Assembly (NCBI GenBank): GCA_036269915.1
Contig: DATBDM010000162.1
Coordinates: 1 to 7,726, forward strand
Source of the DNA: DATBDM01 sp036269915
Lineage (GTDB): Bacteria; Actinomycetota; Thermoleophilia; Solirubrobacterales; Solirubrobacteraceae
Direction: 5' to 3'
DNA: 7,726 nucleotides
Shown one piece after another: positions 6,062-7,726 of the stretch. The notes under the pieces were generated by a model. It had not been told where the DNA came from and searched no databases. It saw nothing but the letters and a program-made list of their open reading frames with translations. The first letter of the stretch is position 1, and each line of letters starts with the position of its first letter. A program made the position numbers and the translations under genes.

Positions 6062-7726
6062 CTACTTGGTCTTCAACCCGTAGCCGTAGGCGAACAGCGG
6101 GTTGTAGTTCGCGTCGCCGACGTTGATCGGCTCCTGCGCGAGCGTGCGCGGCCAGGTGACCGGCAGCTTGCCCGCGTACGGCGTGCGGCCGAACAGCGGG
6201 TCGGACACGCCCTCGCCCTCCGAGCCGGGCAGCCAGGCCTCGACGAGGCCGTCCATCTTCGCCAGCTGGGCCGGATTGATGATCAGCGGGCGGCCGGAGA
6301 CGACGACCACGACGCACTTGGCGGCCTGCGCGCAGACCTTGTCGATCGCGGCCGTGTCGTTGTCGTTGAGCTGCATCGTCTGCTGCGGACGCAGGACCCC
6401 GTGGTCACCGGGGTCGAACCCCCACTGCGGGCCGCCGACGTCGCCGAAGCCCTCCGAGTACGGCGTCTCGCCGACCACGACCACGCCGGTCGCGCCCTTC
6501 GGGATCGGCGCCGAGGCGTCCTTGCTGTAGGTCACGCCGGCCTTGGACGCCTGCCGGATCCCCTGCAGGATCGTCTGGCCGGGGATCTGGTTGGTCGAGC
6601 CGCCCTGCCAGGTCAACGTCCAGCCGCCGGCCTGGTTGCCGATGTTGTCGGCGTTGGAGCCCGCGACGTACAGGTTCGTGCGGTTCGACAGCGGCAGCGC
6701 TCCGCGCTGGTTGCGCAGCAGCACCTGCGACTTCGCGACGGCCTGGCGGGCGACCTTGCGGTGCTGCGCCGAGCCGACCTGGTCGATGAAGCTGCGGTCG
6801 GTGTACGGGTGCTCGAAGAGCCCCATCTCGAACTTCTTGGTGAGGATGCGGCTGACCGCGTCGTCGATGCGCGCCTGCGACACCTGGCCGGAGGCGACGG
6901 CGTCGGCGAGCGTGGTCTCGAACAGCTCGAAGTTCGACGGCTGCATGAACATGTCGATGCCGGCGTTGGCGCCCGAGACGACGCGCGAAGCGAACGTGCC
7001 GGTCTTCGGGTCGATGTGGTCGATCCCGTTGTAGTCGGAGATCACGAACCCGTCGAAGCCCTCCTGATCCTTGAGCCAGCCCTGGATCAGGTCCTTGTTG
7101 CCGTGCATGTTGATCGGGTTGCCGAGGCCGTCCTCGGTCCAGTCGACGTCGGAGTAGGACGGCATCACGCTGCCGACCTTGTGGTCCTGGACCGCGGGCA
7201 CGTACTGGCGAAGGGCGAGCCGGTAGAACGTGTCGTGGCTGACCTCGTCGACGCCCTGATCGATGGGGTAGTTGCCGGTCGTCTGCGAGTTGGAGCCCGT
7301 GCCGTAGGTGGTCAGGCCGTCGCCCGCGAAGTGCTTGGCGGTGGCCAGCACGCGATCGGGCTTGTCGATCCCCTTGCCGTTCTTGCCCTGGAAGCCGTCG
7401 ATCGCGGTCTCCATCTTCTCGACGAGCTTGGGGTTCTCGCTGAACGACTCGTACGTGCGGCCCCAGCGGTCGTCGCGCGCCGCGCAGATGCACGGGGCGA
7501 AGGCCCACTGCGGACCGGTCGTGCGCGTCTCCTCGGCGGCGATGTGCTCGACGCGGGCCACCAGCGCCGGGTCACGCGTCGCGCCCAGGCCGATGTTGTG
7601 CGGGAACACGGTCGCGCCGTACATGTTGCCGTCGCCGTGCACGGTGTCGATGCCGTAGAGGATCGGGATGTGCAGCGGCGTGGCCAGCGCGGCACGCTGG
7701 AAGTTGTCGACCATGTCGGCCCACGC
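6062..7726 (-). CDS. Glycoside hydrolase family 3 beta-glucosidase / exo-beta-glucanase, N terminus beyond window
   Basis: A retaining exo-hydrolase that releases glucose (or a related sugar) from the non-reducing end of beta-glucans or oligosaccharides. The frame is open to the right edge; 554 residues are visible. Numbered from the internal Met at 7714, conserved family features are YGIDTVHGDGN (20-30) with D23 at the substrate pocket, FPHNIGLGATRDP (37-49), ARDDRWGR (79-86), KHFAGDG (127-133) whose Lys-His bind sugar, and GFVISDYNGID (222-232), whose D227 is the predicted nucleophile. The second domain has GGWTLTWQGG (363-372) and GETPYSEGFGD (415-425), where E421 is the likely acid/base. 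It ends with GKLPVTWP and FAYGYGL, normal for GH3 C-termini. Closest in style to barley ExoI-like and bacterial ExoP-like two-domain enzymes. Cysteine pairs (75/77, 461/467) suit a secreted protein; the signal peptide would be off-window. It is convergent with the discoidin gene and shares its terminator. Confidence 0.93.
   Translation of the reverse strand, partial: AWADMVDNFQRAALATPLHIPILYGIDTVHGDGNMYGATVFPHNIGLGATRDPALVARVEHIAAEETRTTGPQWAFAPCICAARDDRWGRTYESFSENPKLVEKMETAIDGFQGKNGKGIDKPDRVLATAKHFAGDGLTTYGTGSNSQTTGNYPIDQGVDEVSHDTFYRLALRQYVPAVQDHKVGSVMPSYSDVDWTEDGLGNPINMHGNKDLIQGWLKDQEGFDGFVISDYNGIDHIDPKTGTFASRVVSGANAGIDMFMQPSNFELFETTLADAVASGQVSQARIDDAVSRILTKKFEMGLFEHPYTDRSFIDQVGSAQHRKVARQAVAKSQVLLRNQRGALPLSNRTNLYVAGSNADNIGNQAGGWTLTWQGGSTNQIPGQTILQGIRQASKAGVTYSKDASAPIPKGATGVVVVGETPYSEGFGDVGGPQWGFDPGDHGVLRPQQTMQLNDNDTAAIDKVCAQAAKCVVVVVSGRPLIINPAQLAKMDGLVEAWLPGSEGEGVSDPLFGRTPYAGKLPVTWPRTLAQEPINVGDANYNPLFAYGYGLKTK

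Noticed and set aside
4197..6317. 706-codon minus-strand open frame opposite the discoidin gene
   Set aside because: Low-complexity Arg/Gly/Ala/Val-rich translation typical of antisense frames in GC-rich DNA. It crosses the terminator and the end of the GH3 gene; the plus strand has a signal peptide and recognisable domains.

Overview
The window is very GC-rich coding DNA with almost every codon ending in G or C. It has actinobacterial-looking promoter elements (TANNNT-type -10 boxes) and secreted carbohydrate-active proteins. This fits a high-GC actinobacterium, possibly a soil lineage such as the Solirubrobacterales/Thermoleophilia. That placement is inferred from composition and gene style; there is no rRNA gene or marker here to prove it. 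I see no tRNA, rRNA, CRISPR array, transposase or integrase.

Five protein genes fill the window. (1) Positions 1-1326, minus strand: the N-terminal 442 residues of a RecQ-family DNA helicase, cut by the left edge. (2) Positions 1501-2142, plus strand: a small six-helix membrane protein of the GPR1/FUN34/YaaH (acetate/succinate transporter) type, divergent from recQ. (3) Positions 2135-3190, minus strand: a FUSC / aromatic-acid-exporter-like membrane protein, convergent with gene 2 and sharing eight bases with it at the stop codons. (4) Positions 3297-6014, plus strand: a 905-residue secreted protein with an all-alpha toroid-like domain, a beta region and a discoidin (F5/8 type C)-like module in unusual segment order. 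(5) Positions 6062-7726, minus strand: a glycoside hydrolase family 3 beta-glucosidase/exo-glucanase, cut by the right edge and convergent with gene 4.

The regulatory sequence is informative. The gap between genes 3 and 4 holds a perfect 18-bp palindrome centred on CG that fits the LacI/GalR operator pattern. It lies between a putative promoter and a strong ribosome binding site, so gene 4 looks like a repressor-controlled sugar- or glycan-inducible gene. Genes 2 and 4 have matching promoter candidates (TTG-type -35, 18-bp spacer, TAGCCT). recQ has a TANNNT box placed where it would give a leaderless mRNA. A 13-bp GC hairpin between genes 4 and 5 probably terminates both.

The most interesting part is 3.19-7.73 kb, a small glycan-use locus. 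It pairs an apparently undescribed secreted toroid protein carrying an inserted, rearranged discoidin module with a GH3 exo-glycosidase. The likely logic is polymer binding or cleavage by gene 4 and trimming of oligosaccharides by GH3. Gene 4's chemistry cannot be assigned from the sequence.
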